DNA of 64,000 nt from Silene latifolia (lineage: Eukaryota > Streptophyta > Magnoliopsida > Caryophyllales > Caryophyllaceae), in the NCBI RefSeq assembly GCF_048544455.1, contig NC_133532.1, positions 14,448,948 through 14,512,947 on the forward strand, given 5' to 3'. Below are positions 11,291 to 21,199 of this stretch, in pieces. A program made the translations under genes and the position numbers. How positions within the stretch are numbered: position 1 is the stretch's first letter; each line of letters starts with the position of its first letter. Below the pieces are notes generated by a model. The model was not told where the DNA came from and ran no database searches. It saw only the letters and a program-made list of their open reading frames with translations.

Positions 11291-11976
11291 TCTATATTAA
11301 TACAAAAGACAATACTCAATCCTTAGCGCGCCACGTCATTAATGCAGTTTTTTTTTTTTTGGAAATTCATGTTATGGTAGGACACGTGAGTGTGCAATGT
11401 ATTTATTTTCTCAGATTTCCATCTTTTCAAACATGCGATAAATTTCGTCATACAACAAATTCTATGAAATAATATTATGAAAAAATTCTATGAATTAATA
11501 TTATGAAATAATTTTATACATTCCGTGTAAATAAAATTAATAACATATACATACGCAGAATGAATTACAAATGTGAGTAAATGAAATTGAATTACATAAT
11601 TTTTAAAACAAAATTACATAATAATAAAATTACATAATTTCAAGGAGGAATAACATTTATATACGGGATCGAACATAAAACGCAAATAAATTACATACAT
11701 ATGTTAAAGTTGATTATATTAGATTATATTTCTTTTATCCGGATGTAAAGTTTTTTATATATGCAATTTTTATTTACAAGAGTAGATTACATTATTTCCT
11801 TATAAACCAGTGTATGTGAACACGTGTTTGTAACAAATTTAAACATAAATTATGTAGATCGTAGATTTAGACCAACTAGATAAGTACAATAGAAATGCAA
11901 AAACAAATATACATCCAAAAATATTAATACTAGCCCAAATACATACCCGTGCAATTTTGCACGGGTTTAAAACTAG
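11291..11976 (+). mobile_element. Short non-autonomous Helitron
   Basis: The 5' end reads TCTATATTAATACAAAAGAC, with CCACGTCA about 40 bases in. The 3' end has a stem-loop (CCCGTGC, AATTTT, GCACGGG... at 11946-11965) followed by TTTAAAACTAG. The flanking bases are A before and T after, the known Helitron target. The interior is AT-rich and carries no Rep/helicase gene. Confidence 0.75.
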
Positions 11977-12270
11977 TAGGTTTATTTAACTGAAAATAAA
12001 TTTTAGGCTAAATATGTCATAGAAGTTTTTATGTATTTGGACTACTTTAGGTTCCCTAAATACCAAGTACTATCAATTTTTCAAATTATCCTCGGTTAAA
12101 CATGTCATAAAAGTTAAAGAAATTAAATGGAAAAGGTTGGGAGTTTTTTTTAGTTTTAAGGTGTTTAATAACAATATTTTTTTGAGTTATAACTAAAAAA
12201 ATAATATTCTTTTTGATGCGGTTTTATATAAAATTAAACTGATTATCTTAGTAACTATTTTTGATAACAA
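11977..12270. other. AT-rich intergenic sequence, no gene seen
   Basis: No coding or repeat structure is recognisable here. Confidence 0.4.
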
Positions 12271-12941
12271 GCGCCCCGGGGGCGCTCGATAGAAAAGATT
12301 CCGACATTTATTACTATCTAAAATTAATAAAATAACAAAAAAATATTAATTCCTCCACCGTTTTGTGCATGTTATCAAATAACTAGGGGGCTTACATCTC
12401 CGATACGCTAACATAACCATCACCGACCACAACCACCTACAACCAATCTTAAAAGCTGACCACTGCCTCTGTTGTCAGCGCACCTGAATCCACAAAATCT
12501 ACCTCGGACATCAATCTCCGATTTTCCCAAAATATACCATAAACTTCATCCGGGTTACTTCGCCACCGGATTTAAAACCGACTAACGCCCTAGGAAGGGA
12601 TGATGAACCCGTTTAGGAAAATTGTCAAAATAATATCGTCATATCAAAGTCCTTACCATCATTATTTGCTAGCGAAAACCTTCCTACCAAATGGAGATTA
12701 GAGAAAAATTCCAATGATGGAAGAAACTGATGAGATAGGGCCAGTGTAGAAGCAAAAATGAGAGAGAAGTTAGAGGCTAAATTACCGATTTGCCAAGGAA
12801 ACGGAATGAACAGGAAGTCCGGTTATTACGGCGATGAAATAGAGATAGTGTCGTAGTGGGGTTGAGACTTAGCAGGGTCTTTAGGGAATTAGGGGCACAT
12901 CCGTAAATTCGCGTTGCCTAAACAAACGCCCCAGGGGCGCT
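12271..12941. repeat. Segment bounded by two GC-rich palindromes
   Basis: GCGCCCCGGGGGCGC at 12271-12285 and ACGCCCCAGGGGCGCT at 12926-12941 stand about 650 bases apart in AT-rich surroundings. Downstream of each comes a TTATTACTATCT-like or TCTATTACTATCT stretch. The interior has no open gene. It could be an unclassified non-autonomous transposon with palindromic ends. Confidence 0.4.
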
Positions 12942-12967
12942 GTTTAACTTTTGCCTTTTATCTATTA

Positions 12968-13185
12968 CTATCTTTGACCCGGTTAATTGTTATCCTTTAG
13001 TTTTGACACAAAAACCAAGAAACGAGAAGGCGGACATCAATTATTAAATGACAAGTGGATCAAATTGAGTGTGAATAATTAAATTGCCAATGAAACTCAT
13101 CCCCAAAATAGAAAGGACAACAATTGACTGAGAGTCTGAAACACCCAAAATGGAATAGGACAACAAATGACTAGGACGGAGGGAG
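12968..13185. mobile_element. Stowaway-like MITE, one end eroded
   Basis: The right end reads GGACGGAGGGAG followed by TA. The left end is a degraded inverted copy (CTATCTTTGACCCGG) preceded by TA. The length of about 218 bp and TA flanks fit Stowaway (Tc1/mariner-derived) MITEs. Confidence 0.5.
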
Positions 13186-13261
13186 TAATATGGCTAAGTT
13201 TGGATTGATTATATATTATTTTTGCTTAATTACATTACACACTATTAAGGAAAAAAAAATT

Positions 13262-13551
13262 ATACATTAGATGTACTACCTCATGCTAAATGACTTTCTG
13301 TGTATTTTTTTTGAGTTTTATAAAGTTTATAAATTACATTTTAGTTTTCTGACGTCAAAACTCAATCTTTTTTTGAGCTTGTATGTAATTTTGTTGAGTT
13401 ATAATGTAATTTTTTGAGTTTAATGTTTAGGTAAATGAAGTCAGAAACTTTATAATAAAACTCGTAATTTTTAAAACAAAACTCGAAAACTTTATCCTAG
13501 TGTTAAGAAATTACACCATCTGATGTAGACATGTAGTACATCAGATGTATA
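13262..13551. mobile_element. Probable MITE with 19 bp terminal inverted repeats
   Basis: TATACATTAGATGTACTAC at the left pairs with GTAGTACATCAGATGTATA at the right; the ends match in 18 of 19 positions. The interior is AT-rich with no gene. The superfamily is not clear. Confidence 0.45.
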
Positions 13552-14238
13552 GTCCACTTATTGAACAACGAGTTTAGTAAGGTATCGTTTGATTGATCAA
13601 GGAATTGAACCGACACCGAAAACTCCAATTCATGTGAATTATTGCGCTATAACATTAAGATGAATTTGAAAAAGTCGTCTAAAAGCGGTGGATGTAGGAG
13701 TTGAATTCCACGTGAATTGTCAACTACCTAGTGTCTAGTGGGAGCCCATATTCTCTCCATTTCTTTTTCCATTTCTTAAAAAGAAATGGAGTGGCAAGTT
13801 CCTATTAATGGGGCCCGGATTGTATTTTGGCAACATCTAACGCTTCTAAATTTACGCATACAAATAAAAGGAAAATGGGTGTGAAAAGGGTAATTATTAC
13901 TTAAATAGATTGTGAGAGAAAATGAAAAGAAAGAAAATGATCCATTTCCGCCTAGTGGAGTAGAATGTAGATAATAATCACATTATAATAGCCATTTAAA
14001 ACTCCTGAGAAATTGACAACCAAACCCTCTAATTTTTCCGTGAATTACAAATGGCAACTAAGATTTTTGTTATTACGTAGTACAGTAGTACTCATATAAT
14101 CAAAACCAGTGTGCTTAATTTGTCAGCTTGATATCTCTCTTTGGTGGTGGTAGGTTTTATTCATGTACCATAAATAGAAATGCAAGTAACGATATTCAGA
14201 TTTGAGCAATAGGGTTCAGAGTGTTTCAGGCGAACAAT
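13552..14238. other. Intergenic sequence, no gene seen
   Basis: There is a short local inverted repeat of CCATTTCTT near 13758-13790, but no coding or element ends. Confidence 0.4.
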
Positions 14239-14350
14239 TTTTGCCAATTTCACGCCATTATTACATCACCGTAACAATCTAATTTCACGCCATAAGAACA
14301 ATCACGTTAACAATATAATTCCACGCCATAAGAACAATCAGCGTAACCAT
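14239..14350. repeat. Short dispersed repeat with 'TTCACGCCATAA' units
   Basis: About three degenerate units of roughly 40 bp share TTCACGCCAT, AACAATC and GTAACAATCT. A related array stands at 35008-35105. Confidence 0.6.
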
Positions 14351-14380
14351 CTTAAGATAGAGATCAAAATACGATAGAAA

Positions 14381-14500
14381 TCCTTCACTCTTAAAAGGCA
14401 TGAAAGTCGACTTACTGTAGCTTAGGAATAGTATCTCCTATCCTTCACTCTTAAAAGGCATGAAAGTCGACTTACTGTAGCTTAGGAATAGTATCTCCTA
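14381..14500. repeat. Perfect 60 bp tandem duplication
   Basis: TCCTTCACTCTTAAAAGGCA begins two identical head-to-tail 60 bp units (14381-14440 and 14441-14500). A single inverted copy lies at about 29602-29680 beside the foldback. Identity implies a recent event. Confidence 0.95.
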
Positions 14501-14517
14501 TGAACAGCGCTTAACAA

Positions 14518-15672
14518 TAGTGATTCATCCTAGCCGTCCATCCTTTACTTCCTCTAATCTCAGCCGCCCACAACACACATCCTTCACATTTCTTCGTTTC
14601 TCTTTTCCTCCTTATTAGGATTCTTAACACTCCTGCTCACACTTTCCCTTTCCCTCTACACTTCCATCATTCCCTCTTGTCAATCACCAAAGTCATTCAT
14701 TGCCCCAAATTCTTTCGATCGTTCACTCTAGATCCGTATAAAAACTTCACTCACCTTGATAACCATTCCCGGAGTTTCCGGTAATTGTTGTCTATGGGTA
14801 GTTTTCGGTAATTGTTGTCTATGGGTTTCGCGCTTTTAAGTGATTATTTGTGCAGTTTGTAAACCAGTGCCGGTAGCGGAGGTATGCCTTTTAGCATTCT
14901 TTCTGTTTTGCTTCATCTACTGCATGCTTCTCAGCTTGTTCTTGAACGGATTATGTCTCAATCTGTAAGTGTATTGATTAATGTTACATGGTATGAAGTT
15001 TGTTTGCGGGAGGCAGTGGGGTAATGTTATTGTACTCAGGCTCGATCAAGTGTCGAAATATTATGTCTTCTTGAGTTAATACTTTAGTTATGATACATAA
15101 ACCCGATTCAAAGGGTCAAACATGACTATTTTATAAAAGGATAAAAGTTCGAGTTTTTGACGAAAAACTAAGTGTCTTGAGTGTTTTAGTTGAATTGGGT
15201 TATGGTAATGAATTATGGTTTTTATGTGGAAAAATTGCAGGAAGTATCACCAATGACATCAGGGAGACCATCATGTAGTAGTGAGCCACCAAATGGGTTA
15301 TTATTAGGAGGCCAAAGCTTTTCAGCATCTTCTATTGCTGCTGAAATGTTTGACACTCCTACTGATCCTATTTCTCCTCCTGTCGAGTTTGATAAGGTCT
15401 TCTTTCTCTTCTTTAATCTCCTTTTCTTTTTTCTAATTTACTTTCTATGGTTTAGCAAATTTATAAGCTTTCCATATATATAAGGAAATAACACATTACA
15501 AACATAGTGTTATTTATCTCTGTTTCGATCATGGTATCAGTTGTCACGGCCTAATCTTGCTAAATATGGTCAATATCACCTTAAAAACATGGTATAATGT
15601 GGTCGTAGTAAACTCCAAAACCTTTATAACTCGATCACATATAGGTGTTGAGTATTGTTTTTCTCATTTAAC
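14518..15672 (+). repeat. Duplicated promoter-plus-exon segment, copy A
   Basis: It is nearly identical to 29397-30737 apart from the foldback in that copy. It carries a 5' leader with a splice donor (CGGAG/GTATG near 14880), an intron and exon 15241-15396. Identity ends at about 15672, where a retroelement fragment begins, so the last exon of the candidate gene present downstream of copy B is missing here. Confidence 0.9.
15241..15396 (+). pseudogene. Orphan exon of the 67-residue candidate gene (copy A)
   Basis: The exon follows AAAATTGCAG and ends GATAAG/GTCTTC. From ATG at 15253 it encodes 48 residues (MTSGRPSCSSEPPNG... PVEFDK), identical to copy B (30318-30461). The downstream exon is absent because the segment is cut off at about 15672, so on its own it is a gene fragment. 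It lies about 1.5 kb upstream of the intact GH36 gene in the same direction. Confidence 0.55.
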
Positions 15673-15870
15673 ACGCAAACCGAGACCGATTACGAATGCG
15701 CTAGTGGGTGATAGTGCTTGACGCTCTCGCTTGCATTCTTGTCGCGAGATTAGACAAGGGTGCGCGCCACGTTTCGGCTCAAAGTACCGGACCGTGACAT
15801 TTGGTATCAGAGTCCGGTTTTCACGACGGACTGCAAAGACCGCAGAACCGGGTGGGAACAAAGGAGAAAC
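15673..15870 (+). mobile_element. LTR-retroelement fragment with PBS-like site
   Basis: This GC-richer stretch runs to GGACCGTGACA and is followed by TTTGGTATCAGAGTCCGG, resembling a plant LTR end plus a tRNA-Met primer site at about 15800-15815. No coding part is seen. It is a small fossil piece, TRIM-like or solo. Confidence 0.45.
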
Positions 15871-15871
15871 T

Positions 15872-15991
15872 GAAAGAAGTTGAGGCTCCTCCATCAGCTA
15901 ATGTCGCGCCACCGGAGTATTACATGTTCTTTGTTTTGAATGATGGTATTCCTACTGTAACTCAATGGATTAGGTTTAGTTCAAATAATTG
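15872..15991 (+). pseudogene. Glyoxal/galactose oxidase C-terminal fragment
   Basis: The frame reads APPEYYMFFVLNDGIPTVTQW followed by IRFSSNN and a stop at 15991. The pattern PPGYYMLFVLNDGVPS..W is the closing strand pair of plant glyoxal oxidase-like (GLOX, DUF1929) proteins, which are secreted copper radical oxidases. Only about 35 residues are present; the catalytic kelch domain is absent. The fragment sits directly behind the PBS-like retroelement piece, suggesting capture or joining at a breakpoint. The match is from memory of the family. Confidence 0.6.
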
Positions 15992-16884
15992 ATATTTATA
16001 GTAATATTGTAGAGATTAGTAGTGTGATTTAATCATATGAATAATAATACTGTTTTTGCATATATATGAAAATCGGTGTTATATGTTCTTTAATTTAGCG
16101 CGCCGGCCTCAATTTCATGATTGAATTTGAAGGAGAAATTGAAGATTAAAGACTAATCAATTTAGGGTTTAAACTGTATTGGTTTATTAGGGTTGAGTCT
16201 GACTGTGATGTGAATTTGATGAAGAACAGTATAGATTTGATCTTAAAAACCGTGGATAGCGAACAGTATAGACTTGACTTATGTTTTGAAACGGCCTCAC
16301 CCGAAATGACTCGTAAATTTAGGTCCAGGATTGAACCTGCCCAACTCGTACAACAAGTCTAGAATTAGATTTAATTGATTAAAGCAAAATGACTGGTAAA
16401 ACCACTTTCGTCGGTGTCAGTTCTCCAATGGTATCACAAATTGAGCATTCTGTTTCACATATGATCTCAGCTGAAGCAGTAGCAGTTTATAGTGGTATTG
16501 TCTTTTTGTTCATTTGTTTATTCAATACCCAATTACAATGCCAAAAATTTCTGTAAGTTATTGATTAAAGTCATAAAGTATACTTACCAACAGTGTAAGC
16601 ATAGGCCTAAAAGCTTGTTCTTTTACAAATAGTTTTATTCCACTTTCTATTACCCTGCCTATCATAGTTACTCACCGCGAAAGTCGACATCATTTGATTT
16701 TGAATGATTGAATGTTGTGATATTTCCCTTGCTTTAATTATTATATTCAGAATGATATAATAATAGATGACATTAAAGTGTGATTGAGTATGATTAATTG
16801 CATTAGTTGATCATAGTGGGAAGACTATACCTGCAGGGTCCTGCACTGCACTGAGAGAGTACAGTGCCAGTGAAACTACTGAGC
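15992..16884. other. 5' flank of the GH36 gene
   Basis: No gene is visible. A possible 5'-leader splice acceptor (CTGCAG or GTACAG) lies within 50 bases of the ATG. The tandem copy has a similar ATTACAG about 40 bases before its ATG, so a 5' UTR intron is plausible. I see no clear TATA box. Confidence 0.4.
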
Positions 16885-19800
16885 ATGGCCATCTTCATTG
16901 AAGATAACTGTTTGTTTGTCAACGGAATTGTCGTGCTCACCGGGGTCCCTGAAAATATCGCCATTTCTGCAGCGCCATATGGGTCTGCTTTCTTGGGTGC
17001 CAGCTCGCTGACTCCCAGCTCCCGTCATGTGTTCTCTATCGGTGCCTTCCAGTGAGTAGCACCCTTCTTTGTCTAGTACTCCCTCTACGTCCGATTTATC
17101 ATTTATCAAAAAGACTGTTAATAATCTTTGGAATTTATGAATGGCTGTTGTAGGGGATTCAATTTTCTGTCACTATTCAGATTTAAGATATGGTGGATGA
17201 CACCTAAAATCGGAACATCAGGAAGTGATGTACGTGTAGAAACGCAGCTGCTGCTAATAGAAGCTAAAGAAGAGTATGTTGTTCTAAATGAAGCTGGAGA
17301 ACCATCACCCGACGACATTTTCTATATTCTGGTATTGCCTGTCTTGGAGGGACCTTTCCGAGCAAGCTTGCAGGGAACTCAAACAAATGAACTTCAATTC
17401 TGTGTAGAAAGCGGTTAGTTGTTGTACCAGTCTACTCATTCTTACTCGATAATTTGAAGCTACCAGTGTGTCTGATAATTCTTTTGATGCTATTGTGTAT
17501 CTGAATGTTTGTTCAGGAGATTCTGATGTTCAGACATCCCAAGTATCTGAATCGGTTTTTATAAATTCCGGAGACAACCCATATCAGCTTATTAAGAATT
17601 CAATCAAGTATGTGTCTTCTATAGAATGCAGCAGCTTACCTGTTTTTTAATGATGAATAATTTTTACTGAAGGCGATGTTCTCTGCATTTTTAGGATACT
17701 GGCAGCGCACAAAGGTACATTTCGTCATTTAGATGATAAAAAGGTAAATTGAACTCTGAGAAACCAAGTTTTCTTTCACTTTTTTGTGTGTATTTCAAAT
17801 GGCAAACGCCTTTTATTGCTTTAACTTCTGTTACCGACAGCTGCCAGTACATTTAGACTGGTTTGGCTGGTGTACTTGGGATGCATTCTATAAAGACGTC
17901 AATCCAGCAGGAATCAGACAGGGTTTTGAAAGGTATAATCAGGCCGAGTTTTCGTCTATTGCATTCAGAAATGAACAGTTAATTAGTAATAATTTCCCGG
18001 GTTGCAGTTTGTCTCAAGGGGGTTATGCACCGAGGTTTTTAGTTATTGACGAGGGATGGCAGGAGACTTTCAACGAATACCAGAAAGACGATGAAAAGCA
18101 GACTGGAGACATTGAGTAAGTTCTCGTTATAGCAGTCTATGACAGTTTTGTTACTTCCATATGTGCTATTGCTAATGATGCCTTTGTATAATTTGAAATT
18201 GTGTAGCTTTGGCTTTGAGACAAGGCTGAAAGACTTCAAGGAAAATTATAAATTCCGAGACTTGGCCTCAGACGACTATACCACGCTGCCTGAGTTCATC
18301 AAATTTCTGAAACAAAGATACGATTTAAAGTAAAGCTCAATGCATTCATCTCTTATACTGCGAACCATGAATGTATAAAGTAATAATCTATGACTGTACT
18401 GTACAGATACGTTTATGTGTGGCACGCTATACTTGGATGCTGGGGAGGGGTCTTGACATCATCAGAAGCATTTGTGAAGTTTACTCCGCAGCTCGTTAAT
18501 CCTGTTCAATCGCCTGGTAATGTAGGAAACCTCAGAGATATTGCAATGGATGGCATTGAAAAATACGGGATGGGGGTCGTTGATCCTGAGAGGATTGGTG
18601 AGTTTTACAATGACTACCATAGCTATATTGCTAGTATTGGCGTGGATGGTGTCAAGGTCGATATCCAAAACGTGTTGGAAACCATCGGCTCTAACTATGG
18701 TGGTCGTGTTCGTATGACTGCAATGTACCAGAGAGGGCTTGAGGAAGCTGTTGAAAAGAATTTCGTAAACAATAATGTGATTTGTTCTATGAGTCATGAC
18801 TCAGACCTCTTGTTCAGGTTTGGTTCTTTTTACATTAACATATACATGATGAGCAAGACTATGTCATGGACTTTGAGATGGCTTCTGATTGAATATTTTG
18901 ATTTGTAGCTCACAGAAGACAGCGGTTATTAGATCATACGAGGATTTTATGCCTCGGGAACAATACCTTCAGACAGTGCATATTGCAGCTGTGTCTTTTA
19001 ACAGTCTTTTTCTTGGCGAGTTAGGCGTGGCTGACTGGGACATGTTCCAAGTAAGTTTCTTTCGAATGCTGTTATTACGAGTCTGATTTAGAGTTTAACT
19101 ACCTCCTGTTCAATGTAACAATTAAATTATATCATGGTGTTTGTCCTCTTCAATGACTACAATCCCGGAGTACTGAGTACTGATAAGAAAGATTAAATCT
19201 TGTGTCATTTTCAGAGCCTTCACTACGCTGCCGACTTTCATTCTGCTTCTCGTGCAGTGGGTGGCTGTGCAGTATATGTCAGGTGAGAAATCTAGCACCA
19301 TTTACCATTCAATCTCCTGGTAAGTCTCCTAGGAATCTGAAGGATTTACTGACAACATTTCAGTGACAAGCCAGGAAATCATGATTTCGACATTCTGAAG
19401 AGGCTCGTTTTACCTGATGGGTCTATTCTAAGGGCAAAATATGCTGGCCGACCTACTCGAGACTGTTTATTCAAGGATCCTGTTATGGATGGGAAAACGT
19501 AAGCTAATTCCTGTCTTAGTTAATAGTCTAAACTCTAAACTGTGTTATCGGCTAATGAGGGGTACTTAACAGTTTACTGAAGATATGGAACCTTAACCAG
19601 TTATCTGGAATTATCGGAGTATTTAACTGTCAAGGAGTTGGTGTTTGGCCATGGTACGATAATCTACAAGACACGTCAACACCTGAAGTCATATGTGGCA
19701 GAGTGAGTCCTAATGATGTCGAGTTTCTTGAAGACATCGCAGGTGATGAGTGGCAGGGTGATTGTGCTGTATATGCATTCTATTCAGGTAAAAGAACTAC

Positions 19801-20401
19801 TAAAACCTCTGTAGTCTGAATTTATGATACATCCTTAGAATCTAAAGTTACTAGAGATTAAGTGTCTCACTAATGACCTAAATACATTTCAGGGTCTCTA
19901 AACAAAGTTTCCAAGACTGGAAATCTGGAGGTGTCCTTGGGGATGCTAAAATGTGAACTGTTCACAGTTTGTCCAATCAGGGTTAGTAGTTAGCCTTACT
20001 CTATTTTTTAGAAATATCCTCTTGGTTTCGGGTCATTCCAATCAGTCTTTGTGTTTTCGACACAAGGGTAACATTGTATACATCTGATTCCCATACCCAA
20101 TTCTGTTCTTTTTTCATAGGTCTTCAGTGAAGCAGTCCATTTCGCTCCAATTGGATTACTCGACATGTATAACTCTGGAGGGGCTATTGAATCATGGAGT
20201 TCGATAGCAGGTTCAGACGGCAGCATTGTGAAGATGAAAGCACGGGGATGTGGTCGTTTTGGTGCTTATTCAAGCAAAACGCCAAGGTATTGTACTGTTG
20301 ACACAAAAAACGAAGAATTTACATTTAATCTTGAAGACGGGTTATTGACAATAATGCTTGAAGGAGACTGCCAGGTGAAAGACATCAGATTTGTGTACTG
20401 A
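16885..20401 (+). CDS. Raffinose synthase / alkaline alpha-galactosidase family protein (GH36), 14 exons
   Basis: Exons: 16885-17051, 17154-17413, 17517-17607, 17695-17743, 17841-17932, 18008-18115, 18207-18329, 18407-18817, 18909-19050, 19215-19282, 19364-19498, 19573-19787, 19893-19981, 20120-20401. All introns are GT-AG, phases agree, and the spliced frame is 743 residues; the family is usually 750-780. Recognised motifs: FRFKIWWM near residue 70, [11 protein letters not shown] (195-205), VIDEGWQ (232-238), [10 protein letters not shown] (376-385, expected nucleophile Asp 382), [53 protein letters not shown] near the end. This set is typical of the SIP/RFS2-RFS6 branch: cytosolic enzymes of raffinose-family sugar metabolism, either galactinol-sucrose galactosyltransferase or alkaline alpha-galactosidase. 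No signal peptide is seen. Oddities: DEGW where relatives and the tandem copy have DDGW, and Y-E-D where S-D-D is usual (about 444-446). The start is ATG with G at +4. The exact substrate cannot be told. Confidence 0.9.
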
Positions 20402-21199
20402 AAATGAGATGTTTATGTCAGAATAATTTCCTGCAAACTGTTCACAACTTCACATACCATATGTCTCGCTTTCTATGAAAGACGTTCCAACTTCTGTAGA
20501 TTTTTCAAGGGAAGAATTATGTGTGATGTAACACTGGAATAATGTCTCCTTTGTTTCTTTTGTTATTCTGAAGTTACAGACTTCAACCAATTTCAGCAAC
20601 CAATGTAAAAATTATTCACTCATTTGCAACCAATTTACCGCTATCTATGCATCATTCACATATATCAGAAAACGACACAGGCTTACTCGTAACAAAGATG
20701 ACATAAAGAAGGTGCACATATATTGGCATGGCATGACACGCTCAGTCGCTCACACGCACTTCGTTTAAGCCAAAACCTGAAAACATTGTATAAAATAGCC
20801 GAACCTCACACTTTGTATTCTAATTTGTCAATTCAGCACTACAATCACAATACTAAAACTGTCTTTATCTTACTAACCTTTATCACTTAAACTTTATAAA
20901 AGTCACTTCCTTTTTGGCTTTTCCTGTACCTATTAATAGGAATATTTATAATAGTTGAGTCTCAACATCACCTTAAGGTTTTGGTTGAGATGGTTCATCT
21001 ATCATGGTATCAGAGCCAGTGTGACCGTAGTAAAAGTCTGCATCACTCATCTCATCATTTGATTTTAAATCATTGCATTCATTTTGTTTTGTAGTGTTTT
21101 AAAATGATTATTACTTTCTTTTAAAAAGCTACATTTGATTGTGTTATATGATTACAGTGCACATACTACACAGCCACAGGCATTGAAGAGCTCAACAGC
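20402..21199. other. Intergenic spacer between tandem GH36 copies
   Basis: The 3' flank of the first gene and the 5' flank of the second. At about 21004-21017 stands ATGGTATCAGAGCC, a primer-binding-site-like motif, after GGTTTTGGTTGAGATGGTTC, as seen at the end of many plant LTRs. This suggests a small LTR remnant at about 20940-21030. No gene is seen. Confidence 0.5.

Noticed and set aside
17078-17100. Stowaway-like end TACTCCCTCTACGTCC in intron 1 of the GH36 gene
   Set aside because: No matching inverted end was found within a plausible distance.
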